DNA from: Leifsonia sp. ALI-44-B
GTDB taxonomy: Bacteria > Actinomycetota > Actinomycetes > Actinomycetales > Microbacteriaceae
DNA length: 64,000 nucleotides
NCBI RefSeq assembly: GCF_001984125.1
Contig: NZ_MTQL01000006.1
Coordinates: 186,001 to 250,000, forward strand
Reading direction: 5' to 3'
The notes beneath the pieces are model-generated. The model saw only the letters and a list, made by a program, of their open reading frames with translations, ran no database searches and had not been told where the DNA came from. Every line of letters starts with the position of its first letter. Within the stretch, counting starts at the first letter, position 1. The translations under genes and the position numbers were made by a program. Positions 29,448 to 37,658 of this stretch are shown here, piece by piece.

Positions 29448-29512
29448 TCCTCGGGGCCTGACCGCCGAAGCCTGATCCTCGGGGCCTGACCGCCGAAGCC
29501 TGACCGCCGAAC
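29443..29512. repeat. 28-bp tandem repeat between nrdR and pyrD
   Basis: Two exact 28-bp copies (29443-29470 and 29471-29498) are followed by a half copy to 29512. The first copy begins in the last codons of nrdR. The rest of the nrdR-pyrD gap shows nothing else recognisable. Confidence 0.85.
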
Positions 29513-29597
29513 ACCCCGATACCCCCGACATCACGAATCCCCGACCTCCTGGGTGGGCCACAGCTGGTTCGTCCGACACCCGACCGCTGGAGCATCC

Positions 29598-30635
29598 ATG
29601 TACCGCCTGCTGTTCGACCACGTCCTGTCGAAGTTCGAACCCGAACGCGCACACCACTTGGCTGCGCTCGTCATCCGCGCGATCCCGGCGGTCGGGGCCG
29701 CAACGGCGGTCAAGCGCTACACCGCGCCCACCGGTGACCTCAGTGTGCACACGCTCGGCCTGACGTTCCCGACGCCGTTCGGCATCGCGGCCGGGTTCGA
29801 CAAAGACGGCACCATGTTCGCGGGGCTCAGCGCCCTCGGCTTCGGCCACGTCGAGGTGGGCACGCTCACCGCGCACGCCCAACCGGGCAACCCGAAGCCG
29901 CGCCTGTTCCGGCTCGTCGACGACAAGGCGCTCATCAACCGCATGGGCTTCAACAACGGGGGAGCGCAGGCCGCCTCTCGCCGGCTCGGCCGCGAACGTG
30001 GCCGCTCAGGCCGTGCGGTTCTCGGCATCAACATCGGCAAGAGCCGCGTGGTCGACGTCGACCGCGCCATCGACGACTACCTGACGAGCACGGCTGTCCT
30101 GGCGCCCATCGCCGACTACCTGGTCGTCAACGTGAGCTCGCCCAACACGCCGGGCCTCCGCGGGCTTCAAGAGCTCGACAAGTTGGCCCCCCTGCTCGAA
30201 GCGGTAAAGGCAGCCGCGGGTCGCACGCCGCTCCTCGTCAAGATCGCGCCCGACCTGGCCGACGACGAGGTCGTACGCATCTCGGAACTCGTTGTGCGTC
30301 TCGGCCTCGACGGCATCATCGCTACGAACACGACCATCTCCCGCGAGGGCCTGCGCTCGAAGCCCTCCCTCATCGAAGAGGCGGGCGCGGGCGGCCTGTC
30401 CGGAGCCCCGGTCGCCGCGCGCTCCCTCGAGGTGCTGCGCATCATCCGCGGTGTCGTGCCCGCCGAGCTGTGCGTCATCTCGGTCGGCGGCGTTGACACG
30501 GCCGACGATGTGGCGGCTCGTCTCGACGCCGGCGCCACGCTCGTCCAGGGCTACACGGCGTTCCTCTACCGCGGCCCGCTCTGGGCCCGCCAGATCAACC
30601 GCGGCCTCGCGCGACTCCGCTCCTCCGCGGCGTAG
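29598..30635 (+). CDS. pyrD: PyrD, quinone-dependent dihydroorotate dehydrogenase (class 2)
   Basis: A 345-aa FMN enzyme of pyrimidine synthesis that passes electrons to the quinone pool. The start ATG 29598 (MYRLLFDHVLSKFEPERAHH) includes the membrane-associated N-terminal helices of class 2 enzymes. FGIAAGFDKDG and LINRMGFNNGGAQAA form the FMN and substrate region. VNVSSPNTPGLRGLQ carries the class 2 catalytic Ser. The 3' end is partly duplicated downstream (see the repeat at 30597-30699). Confidence 0.97.
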   Translation: MYRLLFDHVLSKFEPERAHHLAALVIRAIPAVGAATAVKRYTAPTGDLSVHTLGLTFPTPFGIAAGFDKDGTMFAGLSALGFGHVEVGTLTAHAQPGNPKPRLFRLVDDKALINRMGFNNGGAQAASRRLGRERGRSGRAVLGINIGKSRVVDVDRAIDDYLTSTAVLAPIADYLVVNVSSPNTPGLRGLQELDKLAPLLEAVKAAAGRTPLLVKIAPDLADDEVVRISELVVRLGLDGIIATNTTISREGLRSKPSLIEEAGAGGLSGAPVAARSLEVLRIIRGVVPAELCVISVGGVDTADDVAARLDAGATLVQGYTAFLYRGPLWARQINRGLARLRSSAA

Positions 30636-30699
30636 CTCGCCCCAGGCGTGGTCGACCGCCGCGTCGCGCGACTCCGCTTGCCCGCGAGGTGGCTCGACC
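30597..30699. repeat. imperfect direct duplication of the pyrD 3' end
   Basis: The last codons of pyrD and its stop region (about 30597-30643) recur about 57 bp later (about 30655-30699) with scattered changes; both contain CGCGCGACTCCGCT. The second copy is non-coding. Confidence 0.7.
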
Positions 30700-30763
30700 C
30701 GGACCCAGGCAACAGTGCCCCGCCCCGCGCGACTCGGTCTCGCACGCCGGCGCACAAAGCAGA

Positions 30764-30793
30764 AAGCCGCCGACGATTGCTCGTCGACGGCTT
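30764..30793. terminator. terminator between convergent pyrD and DUF3043 genes
   Basis: AAGCCG and CGACGA on the left pair with TCGTCG and CGGCTT on the right around a TTGC loop, with one mismatch. On the minus strand a T-rich stretch follows, so it may serve the DUF3043 gene best. Confidence 0.65.
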
Positions 30794-30829
30794 AAGATCT
30801 GCGGCGCCTGATCGCGCCGGGTTCCCGAC

Positions 30830-31438
30830 CTACTTGACCTTGTCGGGGAACTGCCCGCGCTTCACCTGCGGCTTCGGCAGGCGCAGGGCGCGCAACTGCA
30901 GGGCCCGGATGGCGGCATACCACCGCACACCGCGCTCGACGTTGTCGACGCCGAACTTCTCGCCCAGTTTGCGCTTCACGCGGTAGGCGAGGAAGAAGGA
31001 GTCGATCACGGCGAGGGCGAAGAACAGCCACAGCGCGAGCATGCCGTAGAGCTGCACGGCCGGGTCGGGGAAGAACGTCAGCACGATGACGACGAACATG
31101 AGGGGGATGAGGAATTCACCGATGCTGAAACGGGCGTCGACGTAGTCGCGCACCCAGCGCTTCTGCGGACCCTTGTCGCGCACGGGCAGGTAGCGGTCTT
31201 CACCGGCGGCCAGGCCGACGCGGGCCCGCTCGCGCTCGACGGACAGCTGAGCACGGGCCTGACGCGTCGCTTCTTTGCGATCGTTCGGCACCAGGGGGCG
31301 CTTGTTGGCGGCCTCGCGCTCTTTACGAGTCGGCGTCGGGCGCCCCTTGCCGGCGTTGATGCGGGCCTGGGTCTCTTCGGCGGTCTCGATGTGAGCCGAT
31401 GTCTCGGCCGCGTTTCGGGTTTCGGTGTGCTTGGTCAC
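30830..31438 (-). CDS. DUF3043 membrane protein
   Basis: A 202-aa protein. The N-terminal 100 residues are charged (AGKGRPTPTRKEREAANKRP), the typical opening of DUF3043, and include ARVGLAAGEDRYLPVRDKGP. Two membrane helices follow at about 111-128 (FLIPLMFVVIVLTFF) and 135-155 (LYGMLALWLFFALAVIDSFF), then a basic cytoplasmic tail. The family is actinobacterial and of unknown function. It is divergent from the dipeptidase gene with only 38 bp between the starts. Confidence 0.92.
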   Translation of the reverse strand: MTKHTETRNAAETSAHIETAEETQARINAGKGRPTPTRKEREAANKRPLVPNDRKEATRQARAQLSVERERARVGLAAGEDRYLPVRDKGPQKRWVRDYVDARFSIGEFLIPLMFVVIVLTFFPDPAVQLYGMLALWLFFALAVIDSFFLAYRVKRKLGEKFGVDNVERGVRWYAAIRALQLRALRLPKPQVKRGQFPDKVK

Positions 31439-31476
31439 GTGGGGTCCTTGAGTCGGTTGCTCTTAAGATTACCTGT

Positions 31477-32901
31477 ATGACCGAAACCCAGGAGAATTCA
31501 TCCAGCTCATTGTCCGGAACGGATGCCGGGATCCGGCAGGCCGTCCGTGACCGGCTTCCCTCGACCATCGCCGATCTGTCGCAGCTCGTCCGCCTCCCGA
31601 GCGTCTCGTGGAACTCATTCGACCCCGAGAACGTGGTGAAGAGCGCTGAGGCCGTCGCCGAACTCGCGCGCGGAACGGGCATCTTCGACACGGTCGAGAT
31701 CAAGCGTGCGGCCATCGAGGACACCGACACGCTCGGTCGCCCCGCCGTGCTCGCGAAGCGTGCCGCCAAGAACGGCCGCCCCACCATCCTGCTCTACGCC
31801 CACCACGACGTGCAGCCTCCCGGAAACGCGGCCGACTGGGACACCCCTCCCTTCGAGCCGACCGTCAAGGGCGACCGCCTCTACGGCCGCGGTGCTGCGG
31901 ACGACAAGGCCGGAGTTATGGCGCACATCGGCGCCATTCGCGCTCTGACGGATGCCGTGGGCACCGACCTCGACCTCGGTATCGCTCTCTTCGTCGAAGG
32001 TGAAGAAGAATCGGGCTCGCTGTCCTTCTCCAACTTCCTCGTCGACAACCGCGAGGCGCTGCAGGCCGACACCATCGTCGTCGCCGACTCCAACAACTGG
32101 GACACCGAGACCCCCGCCCTCACGGTCGGCCTGCGCGGCAACGTCAAGTTCACGCTGACCGTCTCCACGCTCGCGCACGCGTCGCACTCCGGCATGTTCG
32201 GGGGAGCGGTGCCCGACTCGATGCTCGCCACCATCCGTCTTCTGTCCACGCTGTGGAACGAGGATGGCTCGGTCGCCGTCGACGGCTTGACCACCTACGA
32301 CGGCGAAACCCCCGACTACGACGAAGAACAGCTGCGTCAGGAAGCCGGAATTCTCGAGGGCGTCACGCCCATCGGGCGCGGCAGAATCCTGAGCCGCATC
32401 TGGGGTCAACCCTCGATCACGGTGACGGGCATCGACGCCCCGTCCACCGACGCCGCGTCGAACACGCTCGCGCCCACCACATCGGTCGTGCTCAGCATCC
32501 GCATCGCCCCCGGCCAGAACGCCGAGGACGCTCTGCAGGCGGTCGAGGCCCACCTGCGTGCGCACGCCCCCTTCGGCGCGCACATCTCGCTCGCCAAGTT
32601 CGAACTGGGCAACCCGTTCCTCGTCGACACCTCGGGTGAATCGGTGCGCGCGGCCAAACAGGCCATGTCGGATGCCTGGGGCGTCGAGCCCGTCGAGCTC
32701 GGTATCGGTGGCTCGATCCCCTTCATCGCCGACCTCGTGCGCGAGTTCCCGAACGCCGAGATCTTGGTGACGGGCGTCGAAGACCCCGACTCGCGCGCAC
32801 ACAGCCCGAACGAGTCGCTGCACCTCGGCGTCTTCGAGAAGTCGCTGCTGGCCGAAGCCCTGCTGCTCGGGCGCATGAACGCGCAGACCAGCGGGGAATG
32901 A
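31477..32901 (+). CDS. M20 family metallo-dipeptidase
   Basis: A 474-aa zinc peptidase. ATG 31477 is used (MTETQENSSSSLSGTDAG). Metal ligands appear in the order LLYAHHDVQPPG near residue 107, GRGAADDKAGVMAHIGA near 138 and FVEGEEESGSLSF near 175, where the second Glu of the EE pair is the usual general base. A dimerisation domain lies in the middle and the last metal His is in AHSPNESLHLG. It probably hydrolyses dipeptides in the cytoplasm; substrate range is not readable. An inverted repeat surrounds the region just after the stop. Confidence 0.93.
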   Translation: MTETQENSSSSLSGTDAGIRQAVRDRLPSTIADLSQLVRLPSVSWNSFDPENVVKSAEAVAELARGTGIFDTVEIKRAAIEDTDTLGRPAVLAKRAAKNGRPTILLYAHHDVQPPGNAADWDTPPFEPTVKGDRLYGRGAADDKAGVMAHIGAIRALTDAVGTDLDLGIALFVEGEEESGSLSFSNFLVDNREALQADTIVVADSNNWDTETPALTVGLRGNVKFTLTVSTLAHASHSGMFGGAVPDSMLATIRLLSTLWNEDGSVAVDGLTTYDGETPDYDEEQLRQEAGILEGVTPIGRGRILSRIWGQPSITVTGIDAPSTDAASNTLAPTTSVVLSIRIAPGQNAEDALQAVEAHLRAHAPFGAHISLAKFELGNPFLVDTSGESVRAAKQAMSDAWGVEPVELGIGGSIPFIADLVREFPNAEILVTGVEDPDSRAHSPNESLHLGVFEKSLLAEALLLGRMNAQTSGE

Positions 32902-32907
32902 ACCGAA

Positions 32908-32977
32908 CCGAATGCCGGTTGCAGAGCTTAGACTTGATCTAACAGCTTCGATTGCGGCTCCTGTAGCCGGCATTCGG
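32908..32977 (+). promoter_or_regulatory. 11-bp inverted repeat around the presumed erpA promoter
   Basis: CCGAATGCCGG (32908-32918) and CCGGCATTCGG (32967-32977) are perfect inverted repeats 48 bp apart. Between them lies a smaller dyad, TTAGA (32928-32932) and TCTAA (32938-32942). This is the only spacer between the dipeptidase and erpA and probably holds the erpA promoter and an operator. Confidence 0.6.
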
Positions 32978-33000
32978 GCCCCGAAACCCCAAGGAGAGTC

Positions 33001-33387
33001 ATGACAGACACGATGTCACCGGCGGCGACCACCGCCGCTCCCGCAGAGACCACTGCCCCCGCCCACGGCGTCGGGCTGTCCGACGGTGCCGCACAGAAGG
33101 TGCGCAACCTGCTCGAGCAGGAGGGCCGCGACGACCTGCGTCTGCGCGTCGCCGTCCAGCCGGGCGGATGCTCGGGCCTCATCTACCAGCTCTACTTCGA
33201 CGAGCGCATGCTCGACGGCGACGCCACGGTCGACTTCGACGGCGTCGAGGTCATCGTCGACAAGATGAGCGTGCCCTACCTCGATGGCGCTTCGATCGAT
33301 TTCGAAGACACCATCCAGAAGCAGGGCTTCACGATCGACAACCCCAACGCCCAGGGCAGCTGCGCATGCGGGGACAGCTTCCACTAA
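33001..33387 (+). CDS. erpA: ErpA/HesB-type iron-sulfur cluster insertion protein
   Basis: A 128-aa A-type carrier that passes Fe-S clusters to target proteins. A Thr/Ala-rich N-terminus of about 25 residues precedes the core. The three conserved cysteines are in QPGGCSGLIYQLYF near residue 57 and in the C-terminal GSCACGDSFH. It starts after AAGGAGAGTC. In mycobacteria the equivalent gene lies close to the ctaC/ctaF genes, as here, which fits a role in supplying clusters such as that of the Rieske protein. Confidence 0.95.
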   Translation: MTDTMSPAATTAAPAETTAPAHGVGLSDGAAQKVRNLLEQEGRDDLRLRVAVQPGGCSGLIYQLYFDERMLDGDATVDFDGVEVIVDKMSVPYLDGASIDFEDTIQKQGFTIDNPNAQGSCACGDSFH

Positions 33388-33434
33388 AGCTGAGTGTGTT
33401 TCGCGCCTGAGGCGCGATGGCACGAATACGTGAG

Positions 33435-33480
33435 GACGAGGGGTCCGGCCGCGACAGGCCGGGCTCCTCGTCTTTTGTTT
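33435..33480 (+). terminator. strong terminator after erpA
   Basis: GACGAG plus TCCGGCC pair with GGCCGGG plus CTCGTC around a GCGACA loop, followed by TTTTGTTTTG. It isolates erpA from ctaC. Confidence 0.92.
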
Positions 33481-33569
33481 TGCGTCGGGAACAGCACAAA
33501 TGCCGTTTCCTGCCCGTAAATGGTCACGACCTCTCGGCACTATCGGGATAGACTGACAGGGAACTAACA

Positions 33570-34493
33570 GTGTCTTCTGAAAGGTCCCAGGTGCGTTCGA
33601 AACGTCGACTCCGATGGGCTGTAATTCCGGTCGCGATCACTCTCGCAGTGGTCCTCGCCGGTTGTACCCAAGCCGAGCTACACGGTTATCTCCCCGGTTT
33701 TATCGAGGGTGAGGCACCGGTTACCAACCACACCGAGCGGGTCGCAGGCCTCTGGGTCACGTCCTGGATCGTGCTTCTCGCGGTCGGTGTCGTCACCTGG
33801 GGTCTCCTCATTTGGGCGATCGTGGTCTACCGCCGTCGCAAGGGCCAGACCGGCCTCCCGGCGCAGCTGCGATACAACATGCCCATCGAGATCTTCTACA
33901 CGGTGATCCCGCTGATCCTGGTGCTGGGCTTCTTCGCCTTCACCGCCCGCGATCAGGCTGCCATCGAGCAGCCAACGGCCAACCCCGACGTCAAGATCGA
34001 GGTCTTCGCCAAGCAGTGGGCCTGGGACTTCGTCTACCCCGACGCGGTCGAGGGCGAAGACGTGTGGTCCACCGGTGTGCAGGCTCAGGACGAGCCCAAT
34101 GCCGACCGTGGCACCGTCAACCAGGAGCTGCTGCCGACGCTCTACCTGCCCAAGGGCCAGACCGTCGAGATCGCGCTCCAGTCCCGCGACGTCATCCACT
34201 CCTTCTGGGTCATCGACTTCTTGTACAAGAAGGACATGTTCCCCGGCAAGATCAACTACATGTACTTCACGCCCGAGCGTGAGGGCACCTACGCCGGCAA
34301 GTGCGCCGAGCTCTGTGGTGAATACCACTCGCTCATGCTCTTCAACGTGAAGGTCGTCTCGCCCGCCGAATACGAGGACTACCTCGAGTCGTTGGCAGAC
34401 CAGGGCAACGTGGGTGATTTCGGCGAGGAATACTCACGAAACAGCAACCTCCCGGGCACTACGCCCGCGTCGGCCGAGGAAGAAGGCAAGTAG
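33570..34493 (+). CDS. ctaC: CtaC, cytochrome c oxidase subunit II (lipoprotein)
   Basis: A 307-aa subunit of the aa3 oxidase. The start is GTG 33570. A lipoprotein-type signal (VAITLAVVLAGCTQ) places the mature Cys near residue 31. Two membrane helices follow (about 66-90 and 108-128), then the periplasmic cupredoxin domain with the CuA ligands in CAELCGEYHSLM near residue 246. The tail is acidic. It heads the ctaC-ctaD-ctaF operon with 3-nt gaps and receives electrons from the bc1 complex encoded opposite. Confidence 0.97.
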   Translation: MSSERSQVRSKRRLRWAVIPVAITLAVVLAGCTQAELHGYLPGFIEGEAPVTNHTERVAGLWVTSWIVLLAVGVVTWGLLIWAIVVYRRRKGQTGLPAQLRYNMPIEIFYTVIPLILVLGFFAFTARDQAAIEQPTANPDVKIEVFAKQWAWDFVYPDAVEGEDVWSTGVQAQDEPNADRGTVNQELLPTLYLPKGQTVEIALQSRDVIHSFWVIDFLYKKDMFPGKINYMYFTPEREGTYAGKCAELCGEYHSLMLFNVKVVSPAEYEDYLESLADQGNVGDFGEEYSRNSNLPGTTPASAEEEGK

Positions 34494-34496
34494 GCC

Positions 34497-36227
34497 ATGG
34501 CTACCACCATCGAACTCCCTTCGGGCCAGGCGAGCGTCATCGACCGCTCGTCGGTCGAGCACAAGGGAAACATCCTGGTCAAGTGGATCACCTCCACAGA
34601 CCACAAGACCATCGGGTACATGTACCTGATCTCGTCGTTCATCTTCTTCTGCATCGGCGGCGTGATGGCCCTCATCATCCGCGCGCAGTTGTTCGAGCCC
34701 GGCCTCGCGCTGCTCTCGACCAAGGAGCAGTACAACCAGCTCTTCACAATGCACGGCACGATCATGCTCCTCATGTTCGCGACGCCGCTGTTCGCCGGTT
34801 TCGCCAACGCGCTCATGCCGCTGCAGATCGGTGCTCCCGACGTGGCGTTCCCGCGTCTGAACGCGTTCGCCTTCTGGCTCTACGCCTTCGGCAGCATGCT
34901 CGCCGTCGGCGGGTTCCTCACCCCGCAGGGTGCGGCCTCGTTCGGATGGTTCGCCTACGCGCCGCTCTCGAGTACCACGTTCTCACCGGGCGTCGGAGGC
35001 AACCTCTGGGTCCTCGGCCTCGCGCTCTCGGGCTTCGGCACGATCCTCGGTGCGGTCAACTTCATCACCACGATCATCACGATGCGTGCCCCCGGCATGA
35101 CCATGTTCCGCATGCCGATCTTCACGTGGAACACGCTCGTCACCTCGCTGCTCGTCCTGATGGCCTTCCCGGTCCTCGCGGCCGCGCTCTTCGCCTTGGG
35201 CGCCGACCGAGTCTTCGGGGCACACATCTATGACGCCGAGAACGGTGGCGTCATCCTGTGGCAGCACCTGTTCTGGTTCTTCGGTCACCCCGAGGTGTAC
35301 ATCATCGCGCTGCCGTTCTTCGGCATCGTCTCCGAGATCTTCCCGGTGTTCAGCCGCAAGCCGATCTTCGGATACAAGACCCTCGTCTACGCGACGATCG
35401 CCATCGCCGCCCTGTCCGTGACCGTGTGGGCTCACCACATGTACGTCACCGGATCGGTTCTGCTGCCGTTCTTCTCGCTCATGACGATGCTCATCGCTGT
35501 GCCGACGGGTGTGAAGATCTTCAACTGGATCGGCACCATGTGGCGCGGCTCGGTCACCTTCGAGACCCCGCTGCTCTGGTCGCTGGGCTTCCTGGTCACC
35601 TTCGTCTTCGGTGGCCTCACGGGTGTCATCCTGGCCTCCCCGCCGCTCGACTTCCACGTGTCGGACACGTACTTCGTCGTCGCCCACTTCCACTACGTCG
35701 TCTTCGGCACCGTCGTGTTCGCGATGTTCGCCGGGTTCTACTTCTGGTGGCCCAAGTGGACCGGCAAGATGCTCAACGAGAAGCTGGGTTACTGGCACTT
35801 CTGGTTGCTCTTCATCGGGTTCCACACCACGTTCCTCATCCAGCACTGGCTGGGCGTCATGGGCATGCCGCGTCGTTACGCGACGTACTCGCCCGAGGAC
35901 GGTTTCACCTGGATGAACCAGCTGTCCACCATCGGCGCCATGATCCTCGCCGTGTCGCTCATCCCGTTCTTCCTGAACGTGTACCTGACGGCTCGCAAGG
36001 CTCCGAAGATCACGGTGAACGACCCCTGGGGTTACGGCGGATCGCTCGAGTGGGCAACATCCTGCCCGCCCCCGCGCCACAACTTCACGTCGATCCCGCG
36101 TATTCGTTCCGAGCGTCCCGCGTTCGACCTGAACCACCCCGAAGCCGGCCTGCCGGTCGGTGTGGGTCCGGCCAAGGATGCTCCCGAGACGCCCACTGTC
36201 GACCTCGGCGCCGGAGAGGTGAAGTAA
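34497..36227 (+). CDS. ctaD: CtaD, cytochrome c oxidase subunit I
   Basis: A 576-aa, twelve-helix catalytic subunit with heme a, heme a3 and CuB. The CuB/Tyr site is seen as [14 protein letters not shown] near residue 258, with the following CuB histidines in [10 protein letters not shown] near 312. The heme ligand region is [17 protein letters not shown] near 390. The N-terminal segment [15 protein letters not shown] is typical. It follows ctaC by 3 nt and precedes ctaF by 3 nt. Confidence 0.98.
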   Translation: MATTIELPSGQASVIDRSSVEHKGNILVKWITSTDHKTIGYMYLISSFIFFCIGGVMALIIRAQLFEPGLALLSTKEQYNQLFTMHGTIMLLMFATPLFAGFANALMPLQIGAPDVAFPRLNAFAFWLYAFGSMLAVGGFLTPQGAASFGWFAYAPLSSTTFSPGVGGNLWVLGLALSGFGTILGAVNFITTIITMRAPGMTMFRMPIFTWNTLVTSLLVLMAFPVLAAALFALGADRVFGAHIYDAENGGVILWQHLFWFFGHPEVYIIALPFFGIVSEIFPVFSRKPIFGYKTLVYATIAIAALSVTVWAHHMYVTGSVLLPFFSLMTMLIAVPTGVKIFNWIGTMWRGSVTFETPLLWSLGFLVTFVFGGLTGVILASPPLDFHVSDTYFVVAHFHYVVFGTVVFAMFAGFYFWWPKWTGKMLNEKLGYWHFWLLFIGFHTTFLIQHWLGVMGMPRRYATYSPEDGFTWMNQLSTIGAMILAVSLIPFFLNVYLTARKAPKITVNDPWGYGGSLEWATSCPPPRHNFTSIPRIRSERPAFDLNHPEAGLPVGVGPAKDAPETPTVDLGAGEVK

Positions 36228-36230
36228 CCC

Positions 36231-36653
36231 ATGAAAGCTAACGTCGTCCTCTTCTGGATCATCGCCGTCTTCTGCTTCCTCCTCGCGGGTGTCTACACCT
36301 TCTGGAACCTGGTCGACCCCTTCCACGGCTACGTGGAGTGGGTAGGCACGGTTGCGCTCACGCTGAGCGGTGCGCTCGGTGCGTTCCTCGCCTTCTACTT
36401 GGGCCGCGTGCACAAGCAGCAGGGTGCAGAGCTCCCCGAAGACACGCTCACCGCCAACATCGACGACGGCGACCCCGAGATCGGCTTCTTCAGCCCCTGG
36501 AGCTGGTGGCCCATCATCCTCGCCGGTGGTGGCGCCCTGGTCATGCTGGGCCTCGCGGTCGGCATCTGGATCGCCTTCGGCGGTGTCGCCCTCACAGTCA
36601 TCGCGATCACGGGTTGGACCTACGAGTACTACCGCGGCTACCACGCGCGCTAA
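36231..36653 (+). CDS. ctaF: CtaF, actinobacterial cytochrome c oxidase subunit IV
   Basis: A 140-aa subunit with four membrane helices in two hairpins (VLFWIIAVFCFLLAGVYTFW; LTLSGALGAFLAFYLG; IILAGGGALVMLGLAVGIWI; ALTVIAITGWTYEYY). It begins MKANVVLFW and carries the acidic loop NIDDGDPEIGFFSPWSWWP, the marker of the actinobacterial CtaF family. It is the last gene of the operon before a terminator. Confidence 0.95.
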   Translation: MKANVVLFWIIAVFCFLLAGVYTFWNLVDPFHGYVEWVGTVALTLSGALGAFLAFYLGRVHKQQGAELPEDTLTANIDDGDPEIGFFSPWSWWPIILAGGGALVMLGLAVGIWIAFGGVALTVIAITGWTYEYYRGYHAR

Positions 36654-36670
36654 GCGCCTCTGAGAGCCCA

Positions 36671-36709
36671 CGAATGCCGTTCCCTTACTGGGAGCGGCAT
36701 TCGTCGTTT
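36671..36709 (+). terminator. terminator after ctaF
   Basis: A 14-bp stem (36671-36684 with 36690-36703, one wobble) closes on TTACT and is followed by TCGTTTA. It shares the arm CGAATGCCG with the inverted repeat upstream of erpA. Confidence 0.88.
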
Positions 36710-36718
36710 AAGGCGGTG

Positions 36719-37030
36719 TCAGAGCCGGCGCTCGGCCACCTCGTCGAAGTTGTCCCGCGCCTGCATGACCTGTTCGATGTGATCCTCGGCCCACGCGCCC
36801 AGGGCTCTCAGCGGGTCGTGCAGCGTCTGGCCGAGCGGTGGGAGCTCATATTCGACGCGGGGCGGCATCTCGTCGTAGGCGGTACGACTGACGATGCCAT
36901 CGCGCTCGAGATCCCTCAGGGTGGAAGACAGGACCTTGCCGCTGATGCCCTCGACGCTTGAGCGGATGTCTCCGAAGCGCACGGGGCCTGAGCTCAGCGT
37001 GATGACGATCATGGCCGTCCACTGCGGCAC
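36719..37030 (-). pseudogene. HxlR-family regulator, 5'-truncated
   Basis: The reading frame from GTG 37030 gives 103 residues. It begins at PQWTAMIVITLSSGPVRFGDI, which aligns by eye with the middle of a normal HxlR protein (the KWTLLIL...L segment near residue 26). The winged-helix core and C-terminal helix are intact (VLSSTLRDLERDGIVSR; LRALGAWAEDHIEQVMQARD), but the first helix is missing. Upstream in the frame there are only 14 codons before a stop and no ATG. The region immediately upstream codes for an oppositely oriented, also headless, SnoaL-like gene. It is probably a deletion remnant, though it might still be translated. Confidence 0.7.
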
Positions 37031-37401
37031 GGAACTATTTCGCGGCCCTGAGCCGCGGTGACGTGCCGACGGTCATGGCGCAGTTCGGCGAAGCCGTCGT
37101 GTGGCACCAGCCGGGGGAGAACCGTTTCTCCGGCGTCCATCGCGGAATCGACGGCGTGGGATCGCTCATCGGCGGCATGATGGAGATCAGCGAGGGGTCG
37201 TTCGCCCTCGAGGTTTCGGGGCCCCTCATGGTAAACGGCGACCTGGTGGCCGTGCCGGTACGATTCACGGGGCGACGCACGGGCGCGTCCATGGATATGG
37301 CGGGGCTGGATCTGCTGACCGTGCGCGACGGAAAGATCGTCGAGATGCACCTCTTCTCGGAGGACGGCAACGCCGAGGACGCGTTCTGGGGCACCGTCTA
37401 G
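37027..37401 (+). pseudogene. SnoaL/NTF2-like protein, 5'-truncated
   Basis: The frame reads RNYFAALSRGDVPTVMAQFG, the usual N-terminal helix of SnoaL-like proteins, from about base 37027. The rest of the domain follows (VVWHQPGENRFSGVHRG, LDLLTVRDGKIVEMHLFSED). No ATG, GTG or TTG in a sensible place precedes the first helix; the first in-frame start is GTG 37063, inside the domain (112 residues). This family is often divergent from an HxlR gene that controls it, and here the two remnants meet within about 10 bp, as if both 5' ends and the promoter region had been deleted. Confidence 0.7.
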
Positions 37402-37418
37402 CGTCCCGGTGGGGGACG

Positions 37419-37500
37419 GAGGACAAACTCCCGGCCGGCAGCTGGACCGCTCGCTAACAGAGGACAGACGCCCGGCCAGCAGCAGGACCGCTCGCTGGAT
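37419..37500. repeat. imperfect 41-bp direct repeat
   Basis: Two copies with a 41-bp period, starting at 37419 and 37460, share GAGGACA and GGACCGCTCGCT blocks. They lie in the 257-bp non-coding stretch between the SnoaL-like remnant and the qcrB terminator. Nothing else was recognised there. Confidence 0.7.
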
Positions 37501-37608
37501 TCGCCCGCTCACGAGTCGGAAAGGCCTCCGCAGCGCCGGCCCGGATCGGTCGCGACGCGATGAGGGTAACCCGCCGGGAGAGCCCGGGGGATCGCTGTGG
37601 AGAAACGA

Positions 37609-37642
37609 CGAAGGCCCCGTCGCAGAAGCGGCGGGGCCTTCG
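37609..37642 (-). terminator. terminator of the qcr operon
   Basis: A 15-bp stem (37609-37623 with 37628-37642, one G-T) closes on AGAA. On the minus strand it lies 16 nt after the qcrB stop and is followed by TCGTTTCTCC. Confidence 0.88.
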
Positions 37643-37658
37643 TGGCGTTCAGTGGAGA

